NCBI GenBank assembly: GCA_963744255.1
Contig: CAVUSZ010000037.1
Location: 25,341 to 89,340, forward strand
Length of the DNA: 64,000 nucleotides
Reading direction: 5' to 3'
DNA from: DATEDA01 sp963744255
GTDB lineage: Bacteria; Pseudomonadota; Gammaproteobacteria; Burkholderiales; SG8-39
The notes beneath the pieces are model-generated. The model did not search any database and was not told where the DNA came from. It was given only the letters and a program-made list of their open reading frames with translations. Made by a program: the position numbers and the translations under genes. Shown here in pieces: positions 33,889-43,508 of this stretch. The first letter of the stretch is position 1; every line of letters starts with the position of its first letter.

Positions 33889-34502
33889 TGCCGAGCGCCT
33901 TCCGTTGCGCGCAGATCGGCGGCCTGTTCGCGCTGGTCGCCGCATGGGCCGAGCGCGCGGCGGCGCATGCCGGTCACGGAACGATGGGCGGCGGGTTCGC
34001 GGATGGCTTCCTTCATCCGGTGACCGGGCTCGATCACCTGGTGGCGATGATTGCGGTCGGGCTGTGGGGTGCGCAGCTCGGCGCCCCCGCGATCTGGCTG
34101 CTGCCGATCGCGTTTCCGCTCGTCATGGCCGCGGGCGGGTTTCTCGGCGTGCTCGGCGTGCCGTTTCCCGCTGTCGATGCCGGGGTGGCCTTCTCCGGTG
34201 TCGTTCTCGGGTGCTTCGTGGCCTGCGCGGCGCGGACGCCGCTATGGGTCGCGGCGATCGTCGTCGCGGCGTTCGGGCTCTTTCACGGGCACGCACACGG
34301 GACTGCGATGCCGCTCAGCGGTGCGCCCGTCGCGTTCGGCGGCGGATTCGTGCTTGCGACGGGAGCGCTCCACCTGTGCGGGATCCTCATCGGGCTGATG
34401 GTGCGATGGCCCGCGGGCGGGATTGCAGTCCGCGCAGGCGGCGTTGCGATTGCCGCTGCCGCGGGTCATTCATTGGCTGGCCTGCTCGCCGCCGCGGGCT
34501 GA
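33888..34502 (+). CDS. HupE/UreJ family metal permease
   Basis: A 204-residue protein with a His-rich start (AAHAGHGTMGGGF), then about six or seven membrane helices. The family's conserved segments FLHPVTGLDHLVAMIAVGLWG (about residues 42-62) and AFGLFHGHAHGTAMP (about 127-141) are intact, with the His/Asp residues that coordinate nickel in HupE. It overlaps the next start by one base (the A of ATG at 34502). Likely a Ni(II) or Co(II) permease. Confidence 0.85.
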   Translation: MPSAFRCAQIGGLFALVAAWAERAAAHAGHGTMGGGFADGFLHPVTGLDHLVAMIAVGLWGAQLGAPAIWLLPIAFPLVMAAGGFLGVLGVPFPAVDAGVAFSGVVLGCFVACAARTPLWVAAIVVAAFGLFHGHAHGTAMPLSGAPVAFGGGFVLATGALHLCGILIGLMVRWPAGGIAVRAGGVAIAAAAGHSLAGLLAAAG

Positions 34503-35176
34503 TGCGACGCGGGTCCGTCCCCCTTCTCGCTGCGCCTGCGCCAGCGCTCGCACACGACCTGGGCGCGCAGTACGGCGCGTTCGTCGGGCCTGCGCTCCAC
34601 GTTTCCACCGAGATCGATCATGTCGCGGCCTTCTTCGCCGTCGGGCTGCTCGCGGGGCAGCAGGCGGTGCGGATTCGGACGACGGGTCTCGTCGCATTCG
34701 GGCTCGCGCTCCTGTGCGGCATCGCGGCACCACTGGCGTTCGCCGCCTTTGGCGGCCTGGGGTCCGGCGAAAGGCTCCTCATCTCGGCGAGCCTGCTCGC
34801 CACCGGCGTTCTCGTCGCCGTCGGCAGGCAGCTACCCGTCTGGCTTGCCGCCTTGGCGAGCGGCGTCCTCGGCCTCCTGCACGGGCTCGCGAACGGACTG
34901 GAGATCGCTGCCGGTCCGCGCGCCGCCATGTCGGTGTCCGGGACGGTCGTGGCAACGGCGGTGATCGTCGCTATCGGCACGCTGCTCGCCGCGATACTCG
35001 GTGGTCCGCGAGGACGAATCGTCGTCCGCGTGCTGGGGAGTTGGGTGGCCGCGCTGGGGTTGATGCTGCTCGGGCTTGCGCTCGCGCCAGGAACCGTCAT
35101 TCCGGCGAAAGCCGGAGCCCAGAACTGCGTGATCGCGCAAGATGCGCAGCTCCGGACCCGGGCTTTGCCGGGGTGA
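34502..35176 (+). CDS. HupE/UreJ-like membrane protein, C-terminus derived from a repeat
   Basis: A 224-residue membrane protein of the HupE type (VGPALHVSTEIDHVAAFFAVGLL near residue 28, SGVLGLLHGLANGLE near 121), more divergent than its upstream neighbour and missing the GLDH His. The last 25 or so residues (VIPAKAGAQNCVIAQ...) come from a REP-like element at 35096-35180 that also supplies the stop codon, so the native C-terminus may have been replaced. Confidence 0.72.
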   Translation: MRRGSVPLLAAPAPALAHDLGAQYGAFVGPALHVSTEIDHVAAFFAVGLLAGQQAVRIRTTGLVAFGLALLCGIAAPLAFAAFGGLGSGERLLISASLLATGVLVAVGRQLPVWLAALASGVLGLLHGLANGLEIAAGPRAAMSVSGTVVATAVIVAIGTLLAAILGGPRGRIVVRVLGSWVAALGLMLLGLALAPGTVIPAKAGAQNCVIAQDAQLRTRALPG

Positions 35177-35180
35177 CGAA
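35096..35180. repeat. REP-like interspersed element
   Basis: GTCATTCCGGCGAAAGCCGG at the left and GGGCTTTGCCGGGGTGACG at the right are near-complementary, forming a long GC-rich hairpin. This is the common proteobacterial repeat that reads GTCATTCCGGCGAAAGCCGG. It overlaps the 3' end of the HupE-like gene. A degenerate relative is at 22880-22960. Confidence 0.6.
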
Positions 35181-35287
35181 CCCTCTTACCCCGGCGGGCT
35201 TCTCCCGCGCCCGCTCGGCGCGACGGAAGACGCGGTGGCGGCTGCGGGCGGCTGGTGCCGCCCGCGGGCCTGCTGCAAGAGTTCGCT

Positions 35288-36893
35288 TCAGTTGGGGTGG
35301 AACAGGTTCTGCGGAATACCCGCCGCATCGAAGAGGAAGTCGCGCGAACGCGCGAGGTGCCGGCGCAGGTGGCGCATATCGACATCGAGCAGCTGCCCCT
35401 TCCACTTCCGCACCTTGCCGGCGACGATCACGGTTTCGACGTTGCTGGTGTCCATCAGCGATACGACTGCCCCGGGAACGTTGTTGAGCGGTGCCACGTT
35501 AGGCGCGGTCGCGTTGAGGATGATGATGTCGGCCTCCTTGCCCGGCGTGAGCGAGCCGGTCTTGCCGTCCAGCCTCAGGTGTTTCGCACCGTTGATGGTG
35601 GCGAATCGCAGCACATCGCGCACATTGAGAAGCGGCGGCTTGTCGGCGGTCGGCGTCGGCCACTGGTTGGGGGGCGTGAAGTTTCCTTGCGCGAGGATCA
35701 TCTGGTTCACGATCATCCGCTGCATGGTCATCGCGGAGCGCATCTGGGTAAAGAAGTCCGCCGTCATTGTGACCTCGACGTCCGAGCTCAGGGACGGCTC
35801 CATGCCCAGCTCCTGCATTTTGAGGATGGGCGGCATGCCATGGCGCATGTTCATTTCGATCGGGAAGCTGAGCGAGACCTGCACGCCCTTCTCTTTGACC
35901 TTCTGCCAGCCAAAGTCGGACATCCCGGTCATGTGGATGAACAGGTTGTCGTCGTCGAGGCCGATGTTGTTGTTGTCGCCGCCCGTGCCCGCAGCGAGAT
36001 CGTCCAAAATCGGGCGGATCCCGAACGGCGAGAGGATGTGCGCCGCGATCTGGAGATCGAGCCGGCGCCCGATCTGCCAGGCCTGTGTATAAGTCGGTAC
36101 CCCCAGGTAGACCTCGCCGCCCATGATCATGTGGACGAGCTGGTTGCTCGAGGAGAACCACTTCTGCTTGATGCGGAAGCGCGTCCTTTGGATATTGGCT
36201 ATCGGGATTGGGTTTGGGACCCGCGCTCTCGAAATAGCCGAACGCGGCGCGGCGCCCGGTATCAAAGAGGGCCTGGATGGCGGCGTCGGAGTGTTGGGGC
36301 GAGTGATGGATCTGCGAGACGTCGTGGCACGTCGTGACGCCGCCGGCGAGTTGCGCCAGCCCGCCGAATAGCTCGCTTATGTAGACGTCCTGCGGCCGGT
36401 ACACGGGCGCGAATTTCTGGAGAATGTAATCGAAGTAATTGATCACCGCGCCCGGTGTTCCATCGGGCAGAAGTACCCCGTGGGCGAGGTAGCTTCGCAG
36501 CGCGGTCTCGAACAGGTGATGGTGGGTATCGATGAAGCCGGGCATGACGATCCTGCCGCGGGCGTCGATCTCCCCCGCGTCGCCCGCGTGCAGGTTCGGT
36601 CCGACGGCAAGGATCTTCTTGCCCTCGACCAGCACGTCGCCCCGCACGAAATCCCCCACCTTCGGGTCCATCGACATGACGTGGCCGCCGCGAATGACAT
36701 AGCGCCGTCCCGGCCGGCCGCTGTCCCTCGGATGGTCGTCGTCGTCGTCGCGCGCTGCGGCAGCGGGCGCGTTGAGAAAATTCATCCCTGTAGCGGCAAC
36801 TGCGGTCGCCGCCGAAGCCTTCAGGAAATCGCGACGACCGAGTGGCGAACCGGTATGGTCTTGGGGCTTTCCTTCATCGCACAGCTTGCACAT
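35288..36893 (-). pseudogene. Tat-exported amidohydrolase (one frameshift)
   Basis: N-terminus MCKLCDEGKP then a Tat signal (RRDFLKASAATAVAATG) and an acidic linker. The amidohydrolase metal motif is PGFIDTHHHLFETALR near residue 118, followed by TTCHDVSQIHHSP. At about 36180 the frame changes, and the rest (FRIKQKWFSSSNQLVHM... ATINGAKHLRLDGKTGSLTPGKEADIIIL... NLFHPN) continues to 35288. Together they give a roughly 535-residue TRZ/ATZ/SsnA-like metal-dependent hydrolase or deaminase. Natural substrate unknown. Confidence 0.75.
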
Positions 36894-37327
36894 GTCTTTC
36901 CTCCTCTATTGATAATCGCCCGATGGCTCGGACGAGGAGACATGGAAGTCAGTCGCTCCCAGGAGTCGGCGACGTGAGACATCGGGAATCGTGCTGCTCG
37001 GATCGCGGTTCATGACTACCCTCCTTTTTTGGTGGCGCTCGGCTTCTTGCACACGAAATTTCCTCGCGGCCGGCGTAGCCGGACCTGCGAACGGGTCATT
37101 GCCGGATTGTTGTCGTGTTGTTCTTTGGTTGAGCGACGCCGCAGGCGCGGTTCGCCGCCGCGGTTACGATAGGTCGCGTGCGATTCGCGGTCAAGACGAT
37201 TCCGCGTGATGCGCTGCATCGAAACTGCGGAGCGCGCCAAGGCACCGCCCACTCCTGGTACCACTTTTTGGCAGTGGGCTCATCGTGGGCCGGTGATGAA
37301 CGGCGGGTCGGCGTTACACTTGTGGCC
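36894..37327. other. intergenic region upstream of pseudopilin-like gene
   Basis: A 434-bp stretch between divergent genes, with no ORF of recognisable family and with lower G+C at 37010-37140. RBS-like AGGAGG of the amidohydrolase gene is visible on the complement at about 36899-36904. Confidence 0.5.
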
Positions 37328-37948
37328 GTGAAAACGGACGTGCCTCGCCGAAACCCGAATGGTGCGCGGCGCATCCCGCCGAGCGCCGGTTTCACGTATG
37401 TCTGGCTGCTGTTCGCCGTCGCCCTCACGGGTGTCGGGCTGGCGGCGGTCGGCGAGCTCGCGAGCACAGCGGCGAAGCGCGACAAGGAGGCCGAGCTGCT
37501 GTTCGTAGGCGACCAGATCGCCCGCGCGATCGCGGTGTACCGCGCGAGCTCGCCGGGTGCGCCGCAATACCCGCAGACGCTGGAAGCGCTCCTCTCCGAC
37601 AGCCGCTATCCGAACCGCCGGCGTTATCTGCGGCGGGTGTATCCCGACCCGATGACCGGCCGCGCCGACTGGGGGCTGGTGCGCGGTCCGGGCGGCGGGA
37701 TCGTGGGGGTACACAGCACGTCGACGGCGCGACCGCTGAAGACCGCCAACTTTCCGAAGGAATACGAGGCGTTCGCCGGCGTTGCGGCGTACTCGGAGTG
37801 GCAATTCGTCGCGGCAGCGGACGGCGCGCCGTCAGCGAAGCCTCAAGCACCCACCGTGCCGGGCGCGCCCGCGGCGCTGGCCCCGGGTAAGGCCGGCGCG
37901 CCGTCTCCGTTCACCACCCTGCCCAACGCGCCGAGCGCGGCGAAGTGA
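37328..37948 (+). CDS. pseudopilin-like protein (detached from the secretion operon)
   Basis: A 206-residue protein from a GTG start. A basic leader (KTDVPRRNPNGARRIPPSAG) is followed by G-F-T-Y-V and a hydrophobic helix VWLLFAVALTGVGLAAVGEL, resembling a prepilin with the cleavage motif G-F-T-Y-V but without the Glu at +5. The middle (QYPQTLEALLSDSRYPNRRRYLRRVYPDPMTG) is GspG/H-like. It lies 9.5 kb downstream of the pseudopilins at 26943-27802. The lack of Glu+5 marks it as a minor or GspK-like pseudopilin, or one no longer assembled. Confidence 0.75.
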   Translation: MKTDVPRRNPNGARRIPPSAGFTYVWLLFAVALTGVGLAAVGELASTAAKRDKEAELLFVGDQIARAIAVYRASSPGAPQYPQTLEALLSDSRYPNRRRYLRRVYPDPMTGRADWGLVRGPGGGIVGVHSTSTARPLKTANFPKEYEAFAGVAAYSEWQFVAAADGAPSAKPQAPTVPGAPAALAPGKAGAPSPFTTLPNAPSAAK

Positions 37949-37958
37949 AGCCGCGGCT

Positions 37959-37983
37959 CGCCCGCGGTATTGCGCCGCGGGCG
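37959..37983. terminator. bidirectional terminator-like hairpin
   Basis: CGCCCGCGG (37959-37967) pairs perfectly with CCGCGGGCG (37975-37983) around a 7-nt loop, between the ends of two convergent genes. Confidence 0.55.
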
Positions 37984-38005
37984 GTGGCCCGAAAGGCGTC
38001 TGCCG

Positions 38006-40084
38006 TCAGTCGGGAACGTGCACCGTGTTGTTGCGGAACCTGATGCGGTTACCTCCCGCGGGATGCTGTGCGATCTGCGGCACGTTAGCGGCCGTGATCG
38101 CGGGCGCCGCGCCCGGTGTGCCGCCGCGCGGGATCGTGCGCACGACCTGGCTCGGCGGCAACTTCGTCCCGTTCTTCAAGTGGTCGTACATCAGGTTGAG
38201 CGCCTGGATCCCGTACACGTGCAAGGGAATGAAGCGCGTGTCGTAGCCGGCCAGCAGCGGTTTCGGTGGGACGAGGAACGGGTTGATGAATGCCTCGAAG
38301 TGCTGCGCGTTCGTGACCTCGTAGTAGCGCAGATTGCCGTGGCGCCCTTCCACCATCTTGTTCAGACCGTAGTACGGGCGGGATGAATGGCTGACCGGGA
38401 CGAGGTTGTCGGCCCGGCCATGGACGATGATCGCGGGTTTGCCGTGCAGGTTCCCGCCCTGCTTGACTTGCGCGATCCCGAACCGCACCCGCAGCGTGTC
38501 CACACTATGGCCGGTGAAGAAGAAGAGCTTGCGCAGACAATGCGCGCCGTCGAAGTTGTAGTCCTGCACGCCCTTCGGCGAAAGCGAGACGGGGTCGTTC
38601 AGCGGACCGCCCGCCGAGTTGTTGTTGATCAGGTTGATGCCCACGGTCGGCGGAATCCCGTTGCCGGTGCCGAAGATCTGCGCCATGACCGTGGCGGCTA
38701 AGGCAGCGGGTGCCCCGGTCGCATCGGTGCCGCCCATGCTGGATCCGCAGACGTTGTTCAGGACCCGGAAGCGGCCGTACGCGTTGGCGTAGGTCACCGC
38801 GACCGCGGGCGCGATCTGGAAGCCGTAGTGGGAGGGGCCGAGGATGTTGCTTTCCGGCTCCCAGCCGTTGTCGTTCAGGATCGCCTGCGCCTCGACCGCC
38901 TGCTCGGTCAGCGTCGTCGTCTTGAGCAGGCCGCTCGCGTGCAGCGCCACGCAGCGGGCCTGCGCGCGGGCCGCGACGACGAAGAAGCCGGCCGGCGCGC
39001 CGGTGTTCTCGGGCGCCAACGCCGCGCAGGGCTGGTAGAGGTTCGCCAGCGTGATGTAGTCGTAGAGACCCTTGCCGGGGTTGGCGATGACCTTGTCGCC
39101 GCGCTTGATCGTGAGATGAGGGTTGAACCGCGGCTGCACCTGCGGCTCCGACACCACCACCGCGTCGATCAGGCCATGCCGGTCGCGCTCGGCCGCGGCA
39201 ATCGAGGCGCCGCCGCCGTTCGACACGCTGTTGGCGATGACGATGGTGTTGCGCTGGGTGATCTTGGGGTGACGCTCTTTCAGGAGGTGGAACGCGAAGC
39301 GGATCGACTCGAGCACGTGCTCGCCCCAGTCCTTTTCGGGATTCTGTTCCGAATGGGCGTGCTTGTATGCGAACCGGTTCGGCGTTGCGGCATTGAATGC
39401 CGCGCGCTCAGCAGCGCTGAGACGCGCCGTGAAGTGCGAGGCGTCGCCGGCGGTGGCCGCGTCTGCAAGCAGGCCGTCGATGAGGGTGACTTTGTCGTTC
39501 TGCAGGTCGTGCGCGCCGTTGCCGGTGCCCTTGTCGGTGTAGGCGACCGCGCAGCCGCGCTTCAGGCCCCATTCGCCAGTCGTGCCGATGGCGCCGTAGA
39601 CGCCGCGCGAGCCGGATGACGGCGCCGCGACGATGCAGGCCTTGTCGACGGCGAAGCTCTCCGGGATCTGCACCATCATCGTGACGTTCTTGCGGCCAGT
39701 GCCGTCGTCGGCGTAGGCGATGCACTCCACGCCTGCGATCTTGCCTTCGCCGAGCGTGTCGTTGCCTTTGAGATCGATGTTCGGCCCGTAGAGTCTGCCG
39801 TAGCCGCCGTCGGTACTCATGTCGGCGAGCGCGCGGTAGTTGACGTAAATCGCAAGCCGGCGCAGTTCCTCCGGGGCCGGCGCGGGCAGAGTGACCGTCG
39901 GAGGCGTCGCATTTTGCAGGCCGGTCTTGCCGAGACCCGCGGTCAACAGGTCGTCGCTCCTACCGTCGTACGGCTTGCACTTGAGGGTGGACGGAACGAA
40001 GCGGATGTCGTCGTCGTGCGCGAGGGCCGGACTCGCAACGGCGAGCAGCGCGAGCACCAGCCCGCGGATAACTGCAGGGTGCAT
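38006..40084 (-). CDS. D-(-)-3-hydroxybutyrate oligomer hydrolase
   Basis: A 692-residue secreted or periplasmic esterase that breaks 3-hydroxybutyrate oligomers from PHB breakdown into monomers. A signal peptide (VLALLAVASPALA) precedes the mature chain. Family hallmarks include GYGRLYGPNIDLKG, APSSGSRGVYGAIGTTGEWG, GCAVAYTDKGTGNGAHDL and the nucleophile region VIANSVSNGGGASIAAAE near residue 280. The ATG at 40084 has an AGGAAGG Shine-Dalgarno just upstream. The reading frame is open further upstream into a truncated transposase, so the hydrolase start must be chosen by signal peptide and RBS. Confidence 0.9.
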   Translation of the reverse strand: MHPAVIRGLVLALLAVASPALAHDDDIRFVPSTLKCKPYDGRSDDLLTAGLGKTGLQNATPPTVTLPAPAPEELRRLAIYVNYRALADMSTDGGYGRLYGPNIDLKGNDTLGEGKIAGVECIAYADDGTGRKNVTMMVQIPESFAVDKACIVAAPSSGSRGVYGAIGTTGEWGLKRGCAVAYTDKGTGNGAHDLQNDKVTLIDGLLADAATAGDASHFTARLSAAERAAFNAATPNRFAYKHAHSEQNPEKDWGEHVLESIRFAFHLLKERHPKITQRNTIVIANSVSNGGGASIAAAERDRHGLIDAVVVSEPQVQPRFNPHLTIKRGDKVIANPGKGLYDYITLANLYQPCAALAPENTGAPAGFFVVAARAQARCVALHASGLLKTTTLTEQAVEAQAILNDNGWEPESNILGPSHYGFQIAPAVAVTYANAYGRFRVLNNVCGSSMGGTDATGAPAALAATVMAQIFGTGNGIPPTVGINLINNNSAGGPLNDPVSLSPKGVQDYNFDGAHCLRKLFFFTGHSVDTLRVRFGIAQVKQGGNLHGKPAIIVHGRADNLVPVSHSSRPYYGLNKMVEGRHGNLRYYEVTNAQHFEAFINPFLVPPKPLLAGYDTRFIPLHVYGIQALNLMYDHLKNGTKLPPSQVVRTIPRGGTPGAAPAITAANVPQIAQHPAGGNRIRFRNNTVHVPD

Positions 40085-40189
40085 GAAGCTTCCTTCCTTT
40101 TGTGACAGGTTGTTGATGCAGCAGGGAACCGCGGTCTTTCGCCGGATCGTACCCAAGGGTTTCGCGTCCGGGCAAGGGACGCGCGTCCA

Positions 40190-41554
40190 GTCATGCACGT
40201 TGGTGCGCAGGATGTAGGTCCCCTCGCTCAGCGCCGCCCACTCGTCCCATTCGGGATGGGCGCGCCACGCCAGACGCACCCCCGAGGCAAGACTCGGGTC
40301 CTGTTCGATCGAGATCGCATAGCGGGCGGCCGCCCGAGCGTGACGCTCCAGGAGTCGGCCGATCTGACGTTCCAGGGGGCCCCGATCCAGCGGCCGCGTG
40401 CTCGCCTGGATGCGTCGGCCGAGCGAGGCGAGTCCGGCTTCGATGCGGCTCGCGAAGCGGCGGTGCATCGCACGCTCCTTCTCCAGGCGGCTGGCCGAGC
40501 GGCACAACAGGAACGTCTCGACCCCATCGGGGCCGCGACAAAGCTTCACCTGGACATCCTCGCGGATGTGGCGCCAGTCACTGCGCTCGGCGAGCTCGCA
40601 CGACCAACGCTTCAGTTCCGAGCGCGCCGTGCCCAGCACGTAGCGCCGCCCGGTCGCGTTGAGCCAGGCGATGTTCTCGGCGCTCACCATCCCGCGATCC
40701 ATCACCCACACGCGCCGGGCCTTGCCGAAGCGCAGCTCCATCGCCTCCACGATCTCCTTCACCGTGGTCACATCGACGGTGTCGCCGCGGAAGATCTCGT
40801 AGCCCAGGGGCATCCCCTCGCGGGTGACCACCAGCGCGATGTTCACCTGCACGCAGTCGAAGCGATGGTCGCGGCTATAGCCGCGCCGGGCGATCGCCGA
40901 ATCGGCCATCCCCTCGAAGTAGGTGCTGGTGACGTCGTAGAGGAGCAGGTCGTAGTCCAGGTCGAACAGCTCCCCGAGGCGCTCGACCAGGTGCTGCTCG
41001 ATCGCCTGCTTGTGCGGCAGCACCCGATCGAGGGTGCGGTACAGCCGCTCGTCGTAGACCTGCTCGGTGGGCACCCCCAGGAGGTCCTCCAGAGCCGTGG
41101 TCCGATACCACTGCTCGGCCACGTGCAACTCGCTCGAAGGCTCGCACAGCCGGCCGATCACCAGGAGTGCTACGACCTCCCCCCACGCTACGGCCTCGCG
41201 GCCCCGCACCAGCAGCCCTTCGCAGAGCTCATCGAGTTTGAGCGCCCGCCACAGCACCCACCCCAACCACACCGCGCCGAAACTGCGCGAGCGCTCGACA
41301 CGGACCTTACCAAGCTGCACCGGCACCGACGCGGCGGGCGCATCGTCGAACAGATGCCGCTGCGAACCACCCCCGTCAGCCCCGGCAATGCTGCGCGCCA
41401 GCCCTTGCGCCCGGGCGCGACCCTCGGCATCGAGCTCGCCCAGGTGCGCCACCGTCTGCTGCGCCACCTTGCGGCCGCGGCGCACCGAGCGCACCAGCTG
41501 CCAATAGATGTGGGTCTTGCCGTCCTTGCGTCGCGTCGTGTGGCGCAGGTACAT
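40190..41554 (-). mobile_element. truncated IS1634-family transposase
   Basis: About 455 codons match the N-terminal and middle part of an IS1634-type transposase: YWQLVRSVRRGRKVAQQTVAHLGELDAEGR at the start, the first catalytic Asp in LLYDVTSTYFEG near residue 205, the second in VWVMDRGMVSAENI near 280. The similarity stops at GTYILRTNVHDW; the usual C-terminal ~120 residues with the catalytic Glu are missing, so the element is inactive. Its frame then reads straight into the 3HB-oligomer hydrolase gene. I could not define terminal inverted repeats. The right edge probably lies within 41555-41700. Confidence 0.8.
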
Positions 41555-41853
41555 GTGCGCCGATTCTCAGCATGCCCCGCTGATCCGGCAACCCACTTGG
41601 TCGCCACTACATCGGCTTTCGCAGGATTCGGTACGCCGAATGCGCGAATCGGCTGCTCAACTGTGCGCCGTTTCACTCTGCGCCGACGCTGTCGCGCCGA
41701 CGCGACGACTCGCCGTTCCCGCCGAAAACGGCCGGAACTGTGGAAGTTGGGCTAGCAGCGGCTGCGGGACGTTCGGCTTCTCTGCATGTTCTGTTGTGCG
41801 TGTGACAGCGGTGCGTGGCTGACCGCTTCGTTCCCGGTCAACCTCTCGAGCGG
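41555..41853. other. IS flank / intergenic region
   Basis: About 300 bp between the transposase and acyl-CoA dehydrogenase genes, holding no supported gene; the right end of the insertion element should be here. Confidence 0.4.
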
Positions 41854-43005
41854 CTAGACCTCCAAGCGCTTCGCGACCTCCTCCAGCATCACCTCGGTGG
41901 CGCCGCCGCCGATCGCCAGCACGCGCGCATCCCGCACCAGACGCTCGATCGGGGTCTCGCGCATGTAGCCCATGCCGCCATGGAACTGCTGGCACGCATA
42001 CATCACCTCGTTCGCGAGCTCGCCGGTCAACGCCTTCAGGCCCGACACTTCTCGCACCGCGTCCCGTCCCTCGTCCGCGAGCCAGGCGCAGTGGTAGAGC
42101 AGCTGCCGTGCCGCCTCGACCTTCGCGTCGAGCATCGCGAGCCGCTGGCGGATCGCCTGCATGTCGAAAAGCGTCGCGCCGAAGGCCTTGCGGTTAGTCA
42201 CCCAGTCAAGGGTGAGCCGCAACGCCGTCGTGCAGTGACCGACCGCCATCGCCGCCAGCGCGATCCGCTCGGTCTGGAAATTGCGCATGATCGCGTAGAA
42301 GCCGTGGTTCTCCTCGCCCAGGAGATTCCCGGCAGGAATGCGGCAATCCTCGAACACGAGCTCCGCCGTATCCGAGCACAGCCAGCCCTGCTTCTTCAAC
42401 GCACGCCCGACGCGAAACCCCGGCGTGCCCTTCTCGACGATGAAGATCGAGATGCCCCGCGACCCCTTCGCTTCGGCATCGGTGCGCGCGGCCACGAGGT
42501 AAAGGTCGCCGTGCACGCCGTTCGTGATGAACATCTTCGTGCCGCTCAGCACCCAGTGGCCGCCGTCGCGGCGCGCTCGCGTGCGGATCGCCGCGACGTC
42601 GGAGCCCGCATCGGGCTCGCTCACCGCGACCGCCGTCACGAGCTCGCCGGCGATCACCTTGCGGAGATACTTTTCGATCTGCGCCTTCGAGCCGGCGCGG
42701 ACGAGGTGCGGCGACGCCATGTCCGTGTGCACGAGCACGGTGACGACGAAGCCGCCGAACGTCGAACGCGAGAGCGCCTCCTGGAACACGACCGAGGTCA
42801 CGGTATCGGCGCCGGTGCCGCCGTACTCGGGCGGATAGGTGATGCCGAGCAGGCCGAGGCCGCCCAGCTTGCGGATCACCTCGCGCGGGACGAAACCCTG
42901 CTCCTCCCATGCCTCGCCGTGCGGCTCGACCTCCTCGGCGAGGAAGCGCGCGACCGTGTTGCGGAGCTCGACGTGCTCCGGGCGCTCGTAAACGGAAGCC
43001 TGCAT
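41854..43005 (-). CDS. acyl-CoA dehydrogenase
   Basis: A 383-residue FAD enzyme. Signature 1 is AVAVSEPDAGSDVAAIRTRA near 126, followed by KMFITNG near 153; signature 2 is MYACQQFHGGMGYMRETPIERLVRDARV near 335 with the C-terminal GGATEVMLEEVAKRLEV. It belongs to the short/branched-chain group by length. It lies 34 nt after the OsmC gene downstream of mccB, so it may act in the same branched-chain pathway, although isovaleryl-CoA dehydrogenase identity is not shown by a diagnostic residue. Confidence 0.87.
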   Translation of the reverse strand: MQASVYERPEHVELRNTVARFLAEEVEPHGEAWEEQGFVPREVIRKLGGLGLLGITYPPEYGGTGADTVTSVVFQEALSRSTFGGFVVTVLVHTDMASPHLVRAGSKAQIEKYLRKVIAGELVTAVAVSEPDAGSDVAAIRTRARRDGGHWVLSGTKMFITNGVHGDLYLVAARTDAEAKGSRGISIFIVEKGTPGFRVGRALKKQGWLCSDTAELVFEDCRIPAGNLLGEENHGFYAIMRNFQTERIALAAMAVGHCTTALRLTLDWVTNRKAFGATLFDMQAIRQRLAMLDAKVEAARQLLYHCAWLADEGRDAVREVSGLKALTGELANEVMYACQQFHGGMGYMRETPIERLVRDARVLAIGGGATEVMLEEVAKRLEV

Positions 43006-43039
43006 CAGCGGCTTGGCAAGGCCTTCGGCAGGCGCGCGG

Positions 43040-43504
43040 TCACTCGAACTCCGGCTCGATCGCGATCTCGGTCTTCACCGAGCTCGCGATGAAGCACTTC
43101 TCGTGCGCCTGCTCGTGCAGCGCGCGGATCTTGCCGGCGTCCGGCTGCGCGCCGCTGAACGTGACGGCCGGGCGCAGTTGCACGCGAGTGATCGCGAGCT
43201 TCCCCTCGGCATTCTTCCCCAGCGTGCCGACCGCGTTGTCGACGTAGCGATCCACTACGAGCTTCGCGCTGCACGCGAGGTGCAGGAACCAGAGCATGTG
43301 GCAGCTCGAGATCGCGGCGACGAATGCCTGCTCGGGGTCGACCCCCGGCGACCATGGCGCGGTCGCCGGGATGTTGCCGCGCGCCGCCGTCCCCGGCACG
43401 CGGATGTCGTCGCCGAAGGCGAGCCAGTGGCCGCGGTCGTAGGTCTTGTAGTCGAACTCGCCGTCGAGGCGGCGCCATTCGATCTTCGCTTCGTGGAGCG
43501 ACAT
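43040..43504 (-). CDS. OsmC family protein
   Basis: A 154-residue OsmC-fold protein with Cys in FVAAISSCHMLWFLH (about residue 68) and in EQAHEKCFIASS (about 137), the redox pair of organic hydroperoxide reductases. It has GDDIRVPGTAARGN and is followed 4 nt downstream (in the genome order) by mccB. The second OsmC in the window, at 7393-7893, is only distantly similar. Confidence 0.82.
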   Translation of the reverse strand: MSLHEAKIEWRRLDGEFDYKTYDRGHWLAFGDDIRVPGTAARGNIPATAPWSPGVDPEQAFVAAISSCHMLWFLHLACSAKLVVDRYVDNAVGTLGKNAEGKLAITRVQLRPAVTFSGAQPDAGKIRALHEQAHEKCFIASSVKTEIAIEPEFE

Positions 43505-43508
43505 CGCC

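Noticed and set aside
38006..41554. 1182-residue fusion of transposase and hydrolase as a functional protein
   Set aside because: The hydrolase has its own signal peptide and RBS, and the transposase is truncated, so the fusion is an accidental open frame.
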